Source: Pseudomonas sp. PSE14 (GTDB lineage Bacteria; Pseudomonadota; Gammaproteobacteria; Pseudomonadales; Pseudomonadaceae). Taken from it: a DNA stretch of 64,000 bases. The position numbers and the translations under genes are program-made. Location: contig NZ_CP115669.1 of NCBI RefSeq assembly GCF_029203285.1, positions 4,898,001-4,962,000 on the forward strand. The letters are read 5' to 3'. The notes under the pieces were generated by a model that worked only from the letters and a program-made list of their open reading frames with translations, had not been told where the DNA came from and made no database searches. The stretch's first letter is position 1. Each line of letters begins with the position of its first letter. Positions 56,502 to 64,000 of this stretch are shown here, piece after piece.

Positions 56502-59332
56502 CCCAGGAACGCTACGGCATCCGCCGCTTCGCCCTGCTCAACACCGCCGGCTACAGCCTCGGCATCTTCCCACTGGAACAGCCGCTGTCGGTGTACGGCG
56601 CGAACAACCTCGGCAAGTCGGCGTCGATCAACGCGCTGCAGTTCCCGATCCTCGCGCGCATGTCCGACATGAGCTTCGGCAAGTACAGCCTGGAAGCCTC
56701 GCGCAAGTTCTACTTCGCCACCGACACCAGCTACATCCTCATCGAGCTGGACCTGCCCCACGGCCGTCACGTCATTGGTTGTGGTGGTCGCGGCCCGGGC
56801 GGCGGCTTCGGCCACCAGTTCTTCGCCTACCAGGGCGAGCTGGACCTGGAGCACTACCAGAAGAACGGCACCTGCCTGCGCCTGCGCGAGCTGTACGCGA
56901 ACCTCGAGCGCGAGGGCATCAAGTCCTATGAGTTGAAGCCGGACGAACTGCGTCGCCTGCTGGTCGGCGGCCACACCTCGATCCCGCTGGACCTGACCCT
57001 GATCCCGCTGCGCTCCACCAGTGAACAGAGCCTGAAGACCTTCCGCTCGCTGTTCATCAACCTGCTGCACATGCGCGAGATCACCGCGGCCAAGCTCAAG
57101 CAGCTGTTCCTCGATGCCTTCGAGCACAGTCTGCGTTCGGGCAGCGTCGATTACATCGCCGCCTGCGAGGAAGCCTTCCGCGACGTGCGCCGTATGGAAG
57201 GCGACTACCAGGCCCTGGTCGCCGCCGGCCCGCTGGTCGAGGCCCTGGCCAACGGCGTGGCGCAGCGCGAAATCCTGCGCGGCAAGATGCACCGCCTCTC
57301 GCCGCTGCTGGATAACCTGCTGGGCACGTGGGAAGACTATTCCGGCGCGCGCAAGGAAGAGCTGGTCATCCAGGCCGAGCACTATCGCCGCGAGCAGGAC
57401 GGCCTGCAGAACGAACAGCGCGGCAGCACCGCCGAGCTGATGCGCCTGGAGCGCGAGATCAGCGAGATCCAGCGCTGGATGGGCGAACTGGCCGTGCTGA
57501 AGAATCGCTTCGCGCTGGTCGAGGATGCCAAGGTGCTGGAGCAGCAGTTGCTCGCCGCCAAGGACGCCCACGACGAACTAGCCGGCGCCCTGGCGCACTC
57601 CCGGCAGTTCTCCAGCGAAGACCTGGAAGAGCGCATGCGTGACCTGGAGAAGCGCCTGAAGGGCGTTCGCCAGCAGCTCGAACACGCCGACAACAACAGC
57701 TACGCACGCCTGCGCGAGGAGTTCTCCCAGCAGGACGTGGAGCGCCTGATGCGCCTGTTCAACGGCGCGCTGTTCAGCCTGCCGCTGGGCGAGAAAGGCG
57801 TGAACCTGGACGAGGACGGCCAGTGGGTCGGCAGCGTCGAGAAGATCCTCGACGCCTTCAAGGGCGAGCGCTTCGAGGTGCCCGGCCTCTCCATCGACCT
57901 TTCCACCATCGAGCCGCCGGCGCTGCAGGCCCTGGCCGACCGCGCCGCCCTGCGCGACCAGAAGGAGCGCCTGGAGAAGGAGCTCAAGCAGCTCAAGACC
58001 CAGCAGGCCGTGGCCGCCGACCGCAACGCCAGCAAGGCGCAGGCGGACAAGCTGTACCAGGACGTGCTCGATGCGCAAAAGGCGCTGGAAGACTTCCGCC
58101 GCAGCCAGACCCTGAACGCCGAAGAGCCGGCCAAGCTGGAACAGCTCGCCCAACTGGAAGCCACCCAGGACGAACTCAAGCGCTCCGCCGACGCCTTCAC
58201 CGAACGCGTCCAGCAGCTCTCCGCCAAGCTGCAACTGATCGGCCGCCAGTTGGCCGACCTGGAAGCCAAGCAGCGCACCCTCGACGACGCCCTGCGCCGC
58301 CGCCAGTTGCTGCCGGCCGACCTGCCCTTCGGCACGCCGTTCATGGACCCGGTAGACGACTCCATGGATAACCTGCTGCCGTTGCTCAACGACTATCAGG
58401 ACACCTGGCAGTCGCTGCAGCGCGTGGACGGCCAGATCGAAGCGCTGTACGCCCAGGTACGCCTGAAGGGCGTGGCCAAGTTCGACAGCGAGGATGATCC
58501 GGAACGTCGCCTGCAACTGCTGATCAACGCCTACGCGCACCGCACCGACGAAGCTCTCACCCTGGCCAAGGCGCGCCGTGCGGCGGTCACCGACATCGCC
58601 CGTACCCTGCGCAACATCCGCAGCGACTACGACAACCTGGAGCACCAGTTGGCGCTGTTCAACCGCGAGATCAACAAGCGCCAGGTGTCGAACCTGCAGA
58701 GCTTCCGCATCGTGCTCGCGCCGAACAAGGACGCGCTCAAGCACATCGACCAGATCATCCACAGCGCTGGCCAGTACGAGGAAGGCGAGAACCTCTCCGT
58801 CTTCGACCTGACCCAAAGCGCCGAGCAGGATGCGAAGAACGAGGAAGCCAAGGACTACCTGTCGCGCCTGGTGGCGGCGAACAACAACCAGCTGGGCCTG
58901 AAGGACCTGTTCGAGCTGGCGTTCGAGATCACCAAGATGGGCGGCCAGCCGATCATGCACACCGACATCGACGGCGCGGCATCCAACGGCACCACTATGA
59001 CCATCAAGGCGCTGACCAACATGTACCTGTTGCTGCACCTGATGGACCGCGAACAGGCCGGCCGCGTGCGTCTGCCGTACTACCTCGACGAAGCGGCGGA
59101 CATCGACGAACGCAACCAATCGGCGCTGCTGGAGACTAGTCTGCAGCTGGGCTTCGTGCCGATCCTCGCGAGCGTGAAGCCGCAGGTCTCGGCCCAGGTA
59201 GCCATCGACCTGGAAGGCGGCAGCGGCCCCAACGGCATCTACATCGACGAGGCGGACTGGAAGTTCATCCGTCGCCGGGATACCGAGAAGGCAGCGCACA
59301 ACGACGTGGAGGCCAGCGCCGAGCCGGCGTGA
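56498..59332 (+). CDS. mksB: Condensin SMC-like ATPase MksB
   Basis: 944 residues. Head-domain Walker A is YGANNLGKSASINALQFPIL (about residues 29-48). Long coiled coils with a hinge-like centre follow, then the C-terminal head with PYYLDEAADIDERNQSALLETSLQLGFVPILAS as Walker B/D-loop equivalent. MksBEF compacts and helps segregate the chromosome. No mksG/jetD-type TOPRIM nuclease gene is next to it, so this is the housekeeping form rather than a Wadjet-type antiplasmid system. Confidence 0.94.
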   Translation: MTQERYGIRRFALLNTAGYSLGIFPLEQPLSVYGANNLGKSASINALQFPILARMSDMSFGKYSLEASRKFYFATDTSYILIELDLPHGRHVIGCGGRGPGGGFGHQFFAYQGELDLEHYQKNGTCLRLRELYANLEREGIKSYELKPDELRRLLVGGHTSIPLDLTLIPLRSTSEQSLKTFRSLFINLLHMREITAAKLKQLFLDAFEHSLRSGSVDYIAACEEAFRDVRRMEGDYQALVAAGPLVEALANGVAQREILRGKMHRLSPLLDNLLGTWEDYSGARKEELVIQAEHYRREQDGLQNEQRGSTAELMRLEREISEIQRWMGELAVLKNRFALVEDAKVLEQQLLAAKDAHDELAGALAHSRQFSSEDLEERMRDLEKRLKGVRQQLEHADNNSYARLREEFSQQDVERLMRLFNGALFSLPLGEKGVNLDEDGQWVGSVEKILDAFKGERFEVPGLSIDLSTIEPPALQALADRAALRDQKERLEKELKQLKTQQAVAADRNASKAQADKLYQDVLDAQKALEDFRRSQTLNAEEPAKLEQLAQLEATQDELKRSADAFTERVQQLSAKLQLIGRQLADLEAKQRTLDDALRRRQLLPADLPFGTPFMDPVDDSMDNLLPLLNDYQDTWQSLQRVDGQIEALYAQVRLKGVAKFDSEDDPERRLQLLINAYAHRTDEALTLAKARRAAVTDIARTLRNIRSDYDNLEHQLALFNREINKRQVSNLQSFRIVLAPNKDALKHIDQIIHSAGQYEEGENLSVFDLTQSAEQDAKNEEAKDYLSRLVAANNNQLGLKDLFELAFEITKMGGQPIMHTDIDGAASNGTTMTIKALTNMYLLLHLMDREQAGRVRLPYYLDEAADIDERNQSALLETSLQLGFVPILASVKPQVSAQVAIDLEGGSGPNGIYIDEADWKFIRRRDTEKAAHNDVEASAEPA

Positions 59333-59344
59333 CCCTCCCCGCGT

Positions 59345-59380
59345 TAAAGCAAAAGCCCCGCAATGCGGGGCTTTTGCTTT
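59345..59380. terminator. Bidirectional terminator after mksB
   Basis: AAAGCAAAAGCCCCGC/GCGGGGCTTTTGCTTT is a perfect 16-bp stem with a 4-nt loop. Confidence 0.93.
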
Positions 59381-59402
59381 CTGGGCTCCGCGCGGAACTG
59401 CT

Positions 59403-59560
59403 CTTGTAGGAGCGAGCTTGCTCGCGAATCGCATAACACCGAAGTCCAGTTCGTAGGATAGGTGGAGCTTGCGATACCCATGCTGCCCCTGATCGACAAT
59501 GCTGATGGGTATCGCTTCGCTCCACGCCACCCTACAAGCGTTGCTCCTACCCTGCGAACA
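59403..59560. repeat. REP and a second palindromic repeat
   Basis: GTAGGAGCGAGCTTGCTCGC at about 59406 is a REP. GTAGGATAGGTGGAGC…GCGATACCCAT (from 59453) pairs with ATGGGTATCGC…GCTCCACGCCACCCTAC (to 59535), a long interrupted palindrome typical of GTGGA/TCCAC-type repeats. TTGCTCCTAC follows at 59541. No gene in this stretch. Confidence 0.7.
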
Positions 59561-59571
59561 ACCGTGAAATG

Positions 59572-59600
59572 AAAAAGGGCCGCATTCGCGGCCCTTTTTC
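59572..59600. terminator. Terminator after MCE gene
   Basis: AAAAAGGGCCGC/GCGGCCCTTTTT, 12-bp stem with a 4-nt loop, just beyond the minus-strand MCE stop codon. Confidence 0.92.
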
Positions 59601-59614
59601 TCTACTGCTGAAAC

Positions 59615-61915
59615 TCAGTTCGCCTTGCCCAGCGGGATCTTCGGCGCCCAGTCCAGCCACTCCTCGTTGGACTCGTCGAACAGCGCGAAGGTCTGTCCCG
59701 GCTTGGCCGGCGAGCCCATGTCGGCGTTGTTCGGGGTGGCGAAGGCGACGCCGCCGGCGAGGATGGTCTCGAAGGATTCGGTACGCACCTTCACCCCCTT
59801 GAACAGGCCCGCGTCCACACCGACACCGCTGGTGTTCCAGAAGCGGCTGCCGGTACGCACCAGCGGTGCATAGCGCGGCTCGATCAGGATGTGGATCAGT
59901 ACACGGTCGGCGGTCTCACCCAGTTCGAAGGAGGTCACCTTGCCCACCTGCACCTCGCGGTAGGTCACCGGCACCCCCACCTTCAGCGAGCCGCGACGGG
60001 GTGCGCTGAGGGTCAGGCGGAGGCCATCGCCCTCCAGCAGACGGTTCGGCTGGCTGGCCAGCACGCTGAAGGCGGTCTGTGCCTGGCCCGCTTTGTCGGC
60101 CGGCAGCACTTCGATGTACTGGCCGCTGACAATAGTGCCCAGGTTGGACACCCCGTTAAGCCCGACCTCCGGTCCGACCACCCAGAAGCGGGTGCCCTGG
60201 CGAGCGATGCGGTCTTCCGCACGAGTCAGGCGCGCCTTCATGACCACGCCGCTCAGGTCCTTGCTCAGCTCGACCTGCTCGACGCGCCCTACTTCCAGGC
60301 CCTTGTAGCGCAGTACGGTGCCTTCCTTCAGGCCGTCGGCGGTATCGGCGCGCAGCTCGATCATCCGCCCCTTGGCATGGGCCACTTCCTCGCTGTCGAA
60401 CAGCGCGAAGCGACGCACCTTGGTCACCGGCGGCGCCTTGGGGTCTGGGGTATCGAAGGAGATGCCGCCGGCAATCAGGGTTTGCAGCGACTCGCTTTTC
60501 AGCTTGATCCCATCGAGTCCACCACTGACCGTCACCCCGCTGACGTTCCAGAAACGCGTCGAGGTGTTCACCAACTTGGCGTACTCCGGCTCAATATGGG
60601 CGCCGATGACTATCCGTGACGGATCACGGCGAGACAGCTGGTAGCTCTGCACGCTACCCACCTTCATCTGCCGATAGAGGATCGGCGTGCCCACTTCCAA
60701 CGAGCCCAGCTTGTCGGTCGTCAGCACCAGGTGCAGGCCCGGAGAGTCCAGGTTCAGCGGCGGTGCCTTGGGACGGATGACGAAATCGCGGGTCGGCTCG
60801 CCGGTCTTGGCGAAGCGCACGCTGATGTAGTTGCCCTTCACCAGCGCTTCCAGGCCGGTGATACCCGCCAGGGAAATGCTCGGCTTGACCAGCCAGAACT
60901 CGGTGTCGCTATTGAGGAAGTCTTCGGTGCGCGGGTCCATGGACAGCGACGCGGTGGCGCCGTTGAAATCCTGGTCCATGTCGATGCTCTTCACGGTACC
61001 GACCTGCACGCCGTTGTACATCACCGGCGTGCTGCCGGCGTTGAGGCCGCTGACATCGGTGACCTTGAGCTTGACCCCCAGGCCCGCCTGGGCGGCATCG
61101 TAGTCTTCGTAGAGGCGGAAGGGTTTGGTCGAATCCGTCGGCGGGCTGTCCGGGTAGTTATCCGGCGTGGCAAAGGCGATACCGCCTGCGGCGATGGAGG
61201 CCAGCGACTCAGTACGCAGCTTGAGACCACTCAGGTCGCCGGACAGGGTGATGCCGCTGGCGTTCCAGAAGCGCGTATGTTTGCGCACGAGGTTGGCATA
61301 GGCCGGCTCGATGTGAATCTTCACCTCGATGGTCTTCTGGTCTTCCGCCAGGTGATAGCTTTTCACCTGCCCCACCTGAATCTGCCGGTAATAGATCGGG
61401 CTGCCCTGCTCCAGTGAGCCCAACCGATCGGCCTTCAGTGTCAGGTGCAGACCGGGCAGGCTGTCGGACAGCGGCGGCGGCTCCTTCAGTGCGGTGAACT
61501 CCTTCTGCTGTTCGCCTTTCACCGGGTCGATGGCGATGTAGTTACCCGACACCAGGGTTTCCAGGCCAGTGACCCCGGCCAGCGACACGCGCGGCTTCAC
61601 CAGCCAGAAGCGGGTTTCCTTGCTCAGGTATTCGCCCGCTTCCTTGCGCATCTCGACGGACGCGGTAACCCCCAGGTCAGGCTTGTTCACGTGCAGGTCG
61701 ACGACCTTGCCGACGCCTATGCCCTTGAAGATCACTTCGGTCTTGTTGATCTGGATTCCATCGCCGCTTTCAAAGCGGATATCGATCATGATCCCTGCCT
61801 GGTCGTAGGCCCTCCAGGCCAGCCAAGCGCCGATCGCCAGGGCGATCAGCGGCAGGATCCAGATTGCCGACCAGTTGGAGGTCTTGCGCATCTTCGGGGT
61901 GGGAAGATCACTCAT
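59615..61915 (-). CDS. Multi-MCE-domain lipid transport protein (PqiB/LetB-like)
   Basis: 766 residues: one N-terminal transmembrane helix (WSAIWILPLIALAIGAWLAWRAY) then six MCE repeats by eye. The repeats start near MIDIRFESGDGIQINKTEVIFKGIGVGKV, LPGLHLTLKADRLGSLEQGSPIYYRQIQVGQV, GLGVKLKVTDVSGLNAGSTPVMYNGVQVGTV, SPGLHLVLTTDKLGSLEVGTPILYRQMKVGSV, RMIELRADTADGLKEGTVLRYKGLEVGRV and GDGLRLTLSAPRRGSLKVGVPVTYREVQVGKV. Hexameric MCE rings stack into a periplasm-spanning lipid tunnel. E. coli PqiB has three and LetB seven such domains, so this is intermediate. Overlaps its PqiA-like partner by 8 bp. Confidence 0.93.
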   Translation of the reverse strand: MSDLPTPKMRKTSNWSAIWILPLIALAIGAWLAWRAYDQAGIMIDIRFESGDGIQINKTEVIFKGIGVGKVVDLHVNKPDLGVTASVEMRKEAGEYLSKETRFWLVKPRVSLAGVTGLETLVSGNYIAIDPVKGEQQKEFTALKEPPPLSDSLPGLHLTLKADRLGSLEQGSPIYYRQIQVGQVKSYHLAEDQKTIEVKIHIEPAYANLVRKHTRFWNASGITLSGDLSGLKLRTESLASIAAGGIAFATPDNYPDSPPTDSTKPFRLYEDYDAAQAGLGVKLKVTDVSGLNAGSTPVMYNGVQVGTVKSIDMDQDFNGATASLSMDPRTEDFLNSDTEFWLVKPSISLAGITGLEALVKGNYISVRFAKTGEPTRDFVIRPKAPPLNLDSPGLHLVLTTDKLGSLEVGTPILYRQMKVGSVQSYQLSRRDPSRIVIGAHIEPEYAKLVNTSTRFWNVSGVTVSGGLDGIKLKSESLQTLIAGGISFDTPDPKAPPVTKVRRFALFDSEEVAHAKGRMIELRADTADGLKEGTVLRYKGLEVGRVEQVELSKDLSGVVMKARLTRAEDRIARQGTRFWVVGPEVGLNGVSNLGTIVSGQYIEVLPADKAGQAQTAFSVLASQPNRLLEGDGLRLTLSAPRRGSLKVGVPVTYREVQVGKVTSFELGETADRVLIHILIEPRYAPLVRTGSRFWNTSGVGVDAGLFKGVKVRTESFETILAGGVAFATPNNADMGSPAKPGQTFALFDESNEEWLDWAPKIPLGKAN

Positions 61916-62528
61916 TGTCGTTTTCCGCGTCCGTGTTATCCCAGATCAACCGGGGATCGAAGGTCACTGCTGCCAACATGGTCAGTACCACCACGCTGGC
62001 GAAGGCGGCCGCACCGAGGTCTGCCTCGATAGTGGCCAGATTGCCGAAATTCACCAGAGCCACCAGGATCGCGATGACGAAGATATCGAGCATCGACCAG
62101 CGCCCGATCCACTCGATGAAGCGGTACATCATGATCCGCTGCCTGGCTGACATGGGTTGGTGACGCTGCACCGAATACAGCAGCAGGGTGATGCCGACCA
62201 GCTTGAAGGTGGGAACCAGGATACTGGCAACGAAGACCACCGCGGCAATCGGCACCATATCCGCGTTGATCAGCTCGATCACCCCTTCCATGATGGTCGC
62301 GGGCATGCCATTGCCCAGGAAATTGACCGTCATGATCGGCAGGAGGTTGGCCGGGATATAGAGGACGGCAGCCGTGATCAGCAGCGCCCAGGTCCGCGCC
62401 AGGCTGTTCGGCTTACGTTCGTGCACCACCGAACCGCAGCGGCTGCAGGTGGTTTCGTCGTCCTCGACGCGCCGATTGAGCTGGTGGCACTCGCCGCAGA
62501 TCAGCACACCGGCATCAATGGCTCGCAT
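61908..62528 (-). CDS. PqiA/LetA-like membrane protein, second half-protein
   Basis: 206 residues. N-terminal zinc ribbon (CGECHQLNRRVEDDETTCSRCGS), then about four membrane helices (LLITAAVLYIPANLLPIMTVNFLG…, VPIAAVVFVASILVPTFKLVGITLLLYSV…). It corresponds to the C-terminal half of E. coli PqiA/LetA, which are single two-half proteins. It partners the MCE tunnel in the inner membrane. It overlaps the upstream half by 14 bp. Confidence 0.9.
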   Translation of the reverse strand: MRAIDAGVLICGECHQLNRRVEDDETTCSRCGSVVHERKPNSLARTWALLITAAVLYIPANLLPIMTVNFLGNGMPATIMEGVIELINADMVPIAAVVFVASILVPTFKLVGITLLLYSVQRHQPMSARQRIMMYRFIEWIGRWSMLDIFVIAILVALVNFGNLATIEADLGAAAFASVVVLTMLAAVTFDPRLIWDNTDAENDNE

Positions 62529-63171
62529 CGTCGAACTCCCCGGACAACTCGCCCCAGACCTGGTGATGTGGCATGGTCACCTCAAGCCACACCTGGGTGA
62601 ACAACAAGGCCACGAAGCAGGCCAGCCCCAATCCGATATGCAACTCGGCCATGCCGATCAGCTTCACGATCGACACCAGGATGCCCATCAGGTAAACCTC
62701 GAGCATCCCCCATTCGCGCAGGTGCTGGTATCCACGCAACAGCAACATGCCCTGCTCGCGCATCGTCTTGAAACGCAGGGTCAGCAGTACGAACAACTGG
62801 CAGAGCAACTTGGCCAGCGGGATGACCATGCTGCAGAGGAACACCAGGACGGCGACGCCCTTCATGCTCGACCCATAAAGACCCTGCACCCCGCTCCAGA
62901 CCGTATCGGTACTGGTCTGGCCGAGGATGGTGATATGCATGATCGGCATGAAGTTGGCCGGTATGTAGAGCAGCAACGCCGTCAGCACCAACGCCAATGC
63001 GCGTCGCACCATGTGAGGCCGGTGTATTTCCAGCTCGTAGCCGCATCGAGGGCAAACCGACTTCTGCCCTAGCGGCACAGCCACGCGCCGCATCAACAGA
63101 TCGCATTCATGGCAAGCGGTCAGTTGATCCAACGGCAGGTGCTGTAGCGCGTCACCTTGGATTTCGGACAT
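62515..63171 (-). CDS. PqiA/LetA-like membrane protein, first half-protein
   Basis: 218 residues. Zinc ribbon (CHECDLLMRRVAVPLGQKSVCPRCGYEL) and about four helices (LALVLTALLLYIPANFMPIMHITILG…, VAVLVFLCSMVIPLAKLLCQLFVLLTL…). It corresponds to the N-terminal half of PqiA/LetA. The PANF/LMPIM signature is shared with the second half, indicating an ancient duplication kept here as two genes. First gene of the three-gene lipid transport operon. Confidence 0.9.
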   Translation of the reverse strand: MSEIQGDALQHLPLDQLTACHECDLLMRRVAVPLGQKSVCPRCGYELEIHRPHMVRRALALVLTALLLYIPANFMPIMHITILGQTSTDTVWSGVQGLYGSSMKGVAVLVFLCSMVIPLAKLLCQLFVLLTLRFKTMREQGMLLLRGYQHLREWGMLEVYLMGILVSIVKLIGMAELHIGLGLACFVALLFTQVWLEVTMPHHQVWGELSGEFDDASH

Positions 63172-63532
63172 GAAAAAACTCAGAGAAAAGTTGACGCTAT
63201 TGTAGACGAGACCAAGCGCCCGACGCTGCGAAGCATAAGCATCGAGTCTTTGCGAATTTTTTGTGAGGAAACAGGGACCGAGGCATCACACCGTGCTTCC
63301 TGGCGCTACTCGACAACGCCCCAGCAGTCAGGCAGACAATCTGCCCAGAGATAGAAAGCCATCCTATCCACAGGCCAGTTCGTTGGCTACAGAGTTCACG
63401 AACAGCGCCCCAGGCAGGGCATTGCACCCGCAGGAGCGGACTCCGTCCGCGATGGCCGCCGTCTCAGCGCGCACTACGGGTTCGGGGTGGGGTGGAGGGC
63501 TGCACCCAGCCCAACTTTCCCGCGCGCAAAAG
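63172..63532. other. Intergenic region between pqiA-like gene and rRNA operon
   Basis: No convincing gene. CAGGAGCGGACTCCGTCCGCG at about 63431-63451 is a REP. The promoter of the PqiA-like operon should lie near 63172-63260 (TTGACG/TATTGT-like sequence is present on the plus strand only). The rest shows nothing I can identify. Confidence 0.45.
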
Positions 63533-63571
63533 CAAAGCCCCCGGCCAGCTTTCGCTAACCAGGGGCTTTGG
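63533..63571 (-). terminator. Terminator of the rRNA operon
   Basis: On the minus strand CAAAGCCCCTGG/CCGGGGGCTTTG with a CGAAAG-type loop, followed by CTTTTGC, lies immediately after the 5S gene. Confidence 0.88.
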
Positions 63572-63576
63572 GATAG

Positions 63577-63696
63577 GCGCTTGACGATGACCTACTCTCA
63601 CATGGGGAAACCCCACACTACCATCGGCGATGCGTCGTTTCACTGCTGAGTTCGGGATGGGATCAGGTGGTTCCAACGCTCTATGGTCGTCAAGCA
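63577..63696 (-). rRNA. rrf: 5S ribosomal RNA
   Basis: About 120 nt. On the minus strand it begins TGCTTGACGACCATAGAGCG and ends GTCATCGTCAAGC, with the usual CCGAACTCAG and GGTAGTGTGGGG segments. Terminal positions may be off by one or two bases. Confidence 0.96.
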
Positions 63697-63825
63697 ATTC
63701 TTTAGGACGCTCGTGGCATTCGCACACGCTCATCCAGATTCGGGTATGTGACAGTCTTTGCGGTTCACACGAACTTTCGGTTCGTCGACTTCACCATCGA
63801 ACACACAAATTGTTTGGGTGTTATA

Positions 63826-64000
63826 TGGTCAAGCCTCACGGGCAATTAGTATCGGTTAGCTCAACGCCTCACAGCGCTTACACACCCGACCTATCAACGT
63901 CGTAGTCTTCGACGGCCCTTCAGGGGAATCAAGTTCCCAGTGAGATCTCATCTTGAGGCTAGTTTCCCGCTTAGATGCTTTCAGCGGTTATCTATTCCGA
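63826..64000 (-). rRNA. rrl: 23S ribosomal RNA, 3' end
   Basis: The last about 175 nt of 23S rRNA, reading out of the window on the minus strand (GCCCGTGAGGCTTGACCA at the 3' end; AAGCATCTAAGCGGGAAACT further in). The spacer to 5S (63697-63825) contains no tRNA. Confidence 0.95.

Noticed and set aside
54479..59332. mksFEB as a Wadjet-type (JetABCD) antiplasmid system
   Set aside because: No mksG/jetD-type TOPRIM gene is adjacent; mksB is followed by a terminator and the lipid-transport operon, and the gene order matches the housekeeping MksBEF locus of Pseudomonas.

Overview
The window is chromosomal DNA of a high-G+C Pseudomonas of the P. aeruginosa lineage in the broad sense. The evidence is the gene order hemA-prfA-prmC-moeB-murI facing TPR/lolB/ispE/tRNA-Gln/prs/rplY/pth/ychF/tRNA-Met, the later block carbonic anhydrase/rimI/holD-like psi/mksFEB/MCE-PqiA, Pseudomonas-type REP palindromes, a PagL lipid A deacylase and a Pf-type filamentous prophage. 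Species cannot be fixed from the sequence alone.

Layout. 1-5.8 kb: the 3' part of a chemoreceptor gene, then a two-gene RND efflux operon with a large palindromic repeat between its genes. 6.1-9.8 kb, minus strand: an MFS transporter, ferrochelatase (hemH) and a TIGR01777 epimerase. 10.0-14.5 kb, plus strand: a probable light-response cluster (FAD oxidoreductase, DUF523/DUF1722 protein, MerR/LitR-like regulator, photolyase) preceded by three pairs of TTGTACA boxes with identical 18-bp spacing. 14.6-15.75 kb: an IS110-family element inserted in a REP sequence, with a readable candidate bridge RNA whose guide segments match its own target and donor ends. 16-28.5 kb: conserved housekeeping genes in two divergent groups around hemA.

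28.8-42.2 kb: a filamentous (Pf-like) prophage integrated in tRNA-Met and bounded by a 49-bp direct repeat. It carries integrase, replication initiator, Zot, coat proteins, ssDNA-binding protein, an excisionase/repressor switch with three palindromic operators, and several very small genes. The adsorption-protein gene has an in-frame TGA in its signal peptide. Cargo sits at both ends. The left end has a membrane protein plus a HEPN-like protein with an Rx4H motif. The right end has a secreted protein, an A+T-rich ParA-like ATPase/SIR2 operon and a membrane-anchored Mrr-type nuclease. The ParA-SIR2 pair is my best candidate for an undescribed, probably antiphage, system.

42.2-44.1 kb is a graveyard outside the right att site: a RelE/Phd-type toxin-antitoxin, a fragment of a second Mrr gene and a frameshifted SRAP peptidase. 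44.1-50.2 kb: an isopropylmalate-dehydrogenase-family enzyme, carbonic anhydrase, a C69-type hydrolase overlapping a flavin amine oxidase, rimI and the psi subunit. 50.2-53.4 kb: three consecutive exported proteins sharing an N-terminal LDDxxLSxVSGQ-like motif. 54.5-59.3 kb: the MksFEB condensin without an MksG/JetD nuclease. 59.6-63.2 kb: a six-repeat MCE protein with two PqiA-like membrane proteins (LetAB/PqiAB-type lipid transport). The window ends in the 5S gene and the 3' end of a 23S rRNA gene on the minus strand.
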